The position numbers and the translations under genes were made by a program. This document shows, piece after piece, positions 44,883 through 45,996 of a DNA stretch of 45,996 nucleotides; position 1 is the stretch's first letter; each line of letters begins with the position of its first letter. The notes under the pieces were generated by a model. The model was given only the letters and a program-made list of their open reading frames with translations. It searched no databases and was not told where the DNA came from. Location of the stretch: the NCBI GenBank assembly GCA_027596075.1, contig JADGJC010000294.1, forward strand, positions 3,993 through 49,988, in the 5' to 3' direction. The DNA is from Rhizophlyctis rosea. Lineage: Eukaryota; Chytridiomycota; Chytridiomycetes; Rhizophlyctidales; Rhizophlyctidaceae.

Positions 44883-45915
44883 GTGAATAGCACGAATTTC
44901 GATGCGGATACTACCGCGGCTTTCAATGCTGTGGGGCCAATACGCCCCTTTGGATTCAATCCTAAAACAGTATGTAATCCATTTGAATTGGCGCCGCGTG
45001 TGCTCGTGCAAGCTTTTCAAATTTCGAAACAGCGGATTCTTACGGCGGCAACGCAGCACCTGGAGGTTCAGTGAATGTGGGCGCTGCGACCAATCAGATT
45101 GCGGCCTTGTGCCTCAAAAACGTCATGTATGTGAACATCGCCCCTTCAAAGCCTTTTGCATCGGGCAGGTTTTCCGATTTAGATTTCGAATCTGCACTAA
45201 TAAATAGTTGTTGCAACGAGTGTCTACGGAGGCGGCGAAAACATTCTGGGCTACTGTAATGTCGCTGGCGTAGTTTGCGGAAGTGGGACTACCTGTGGAA
45301 GCCATCCCCTCTGCACATTCACTTTGGGCAAAAGACCAGGCAACGTGGCGGCGGCATACCATGTGCATACGAGCATTGCTCCAAGCGAAAGATGTCTTGC
45401 TTCACACCTACATTCAACACGCAACGTACGGACCGGTCCTCATTACCGCTACCTCTCGACGCCTCATTCGAGGTGCTAGCGCATACACGGCCATTACCCG
45501 CACTCCCAACGCTTTGCTCATTGTCAATGGTATCATTGCTTCGCCTTGGGCAGTTTCTCATCATTTGGTACATCATTGCTGGTGCGGTCGATTAGATTGG
45601 TGATATTGATGACGTAGGTATGCTTGCCAGCTGGAAATGATCTTTGTGCCCATCGAGCGCGGGTTTTATGCAATTTTGAAACCGTTGAACTTGCATCGGG
45701 CAGTTTTGGGGTCCAAGTGGATTGCTGATGTCAATGATTTTGTCAGGCCTGCAATTATGCATGCTGCTAAGAGATTGCGACGTCTTCTGGGACACCTTGT
45801 TGCTCTTGTTGGGCCCACTATGAAACTTCAGACTGTTGGAGTCGTAGGTGAAGTGTCTGCGGAAGGATGTGTAGGGTGGATGCAGGCATGCGGACTAGTA
45901 GGACGCGTCTGGTAG
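44883..45915 (+). pseudogene. Hint (Hedgehog/intein-type) domain gene, fragmented or unresolved
   Basis: Coding-like stretches lie in succession: 44883-45074, 45071-45210, a frame starting near 45209, 45283-45567 and 45631-45915. The block at 45283-45567 ends with YTAITRTPNALLIVNGIIAS followed by PWAVSHHL, which resembles the C-terminal half of Hedgehog-type Hint domains (a Gly-x-Tyr/Phe..Thr segment, a Val-Asp/Asn-Gly-hydrophobic-x-Ala-Ser turn, then His). An intron 45568-45630 would join it in phase to the last block (LEMIFVPIERGFYAILKPL). The upstream blocks, with Cys/Gly-rich sequence such as GYCNVAGVVCGSGTTCG, change frame near 45070 and 45210 without clear splice sites. I do not see the N-terminal Cys of a Hint domain. 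It is therefore a decayed gene or one whose exons I cannot resolve. Confidence 0.4.
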
Positions 45916-45926
45916 TTCAGACGTGT

Positions 45927-45987
45927 CACGTGATTGGTTAGATAGATAAACATGTGACTGATTTATTAGCTTAGTCAGGATCACGTG
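45927..45987. promoter_or_regulatory. Inverted pair of TCACGTGA boxes
   Basis: CACGTG occurs at 45927-45932 and 45982-45987. With flanks, the two 10-mers are exact reverse complements (GTCACGTGAT and ATCACGTGAC). CACGTG is the target of Cbf1-like bHLH factors in fungi. They may belong to a promoter of the next gene to the right. Confidence 0.45.
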
Positions 45988-45996
45988 ACCCTTATG

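Noticed and set aside
1..45996. CRISPR arrays, insertion sequences, prophage or operons
   Set aside because: The window is intron-rich eukaryotic DNA; no regularly spaced repeats, transposase domains or terminal inverted repeats were seen.

Overview
The window looks like nuclear DNA of a fungus, most likely a zoosporic (chytrid-like) lineage. Genes are compact and mostly cut by short GT-AG introns (about 40-150 bases). They mix typical fungal genes (an APSES DNA-binding domain, a Phs1-type dehydratase, an Erf2-like DHHC enzyme, a fungal-type Nudix/thiamine gene) with families uncommon in Dikarya (an M2 angiotensin-converting-enzyme-like peptidase, an LRAT-like protein, a Hint-like domain, a GCNA-type SprT protease). 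The lineage is an inference from gene content. Two 10-N gaps and very long C or G runs mark weak spots in the assembly.

Layout, left to right: the 3' part of an armadillo-repeat gene (+, 138-2288); a secreted alpha/beta hydrolase (+, 3655-5346); an LRAT-like membrane protein (+, 5738-6926); a small SMC/RecF-like ATPase (-, 7927-8667) divergent from a DHHC palmitoyltransferase (+, 8932-10814); 3-hydroxyacyl-CoA dehydratase (-, 11138-12344) divergent from a Nudix hydrolase (+, 12847-14008); an intronless uroporphyrinogen-III methyltransferase (+, 14749-15657); a small F-box/ankyrin-like gene (-, 16245-17106) divergent from an acidic protein of unknown function (+, 17469-19788); a 126-residue membrane protein (-, 20568-21100); an APSES-GATA hybrid transcription factor (-, 22589-24146); a CYSTM-type cysteine tail protein (-, 25197-25641) divergent from the GCNA-like protease gene (+, 26144-30541); an IQ-motif protein (-, 30704-33128); a seven-helix receptor-like protein (+, 35004-36478); a cyclic-nucleotide-binding protein (-, 36793-38770); a secreted M2 peptidase (+, 40201-43864); and a broken or unresolved Hint-like gene at the right edge (+, 44883-45915).

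The genes do not form one pathway, as expected of a eukaryotic chromosome arm. Loose themes are lipid and membrane chemistry (Phs1, DHHC, LRAT-like), secretion (hydrolase, M2 peptidase, Hint-like), signalling (7TM protein, cyclic-nucleotide-binding protein, IQ protein), cofactors (siroheme, thiamine) and genome or transcription control (GCNA-like, APSES-GATA). Most splice sites were deduced by joining reading frames and checking phase. Five introns appear to end in AAG, two of them in the M2 gene where protein conservation fixes the junction. I found no CRISPR array, transposon, rRNA or convincing tRNA.
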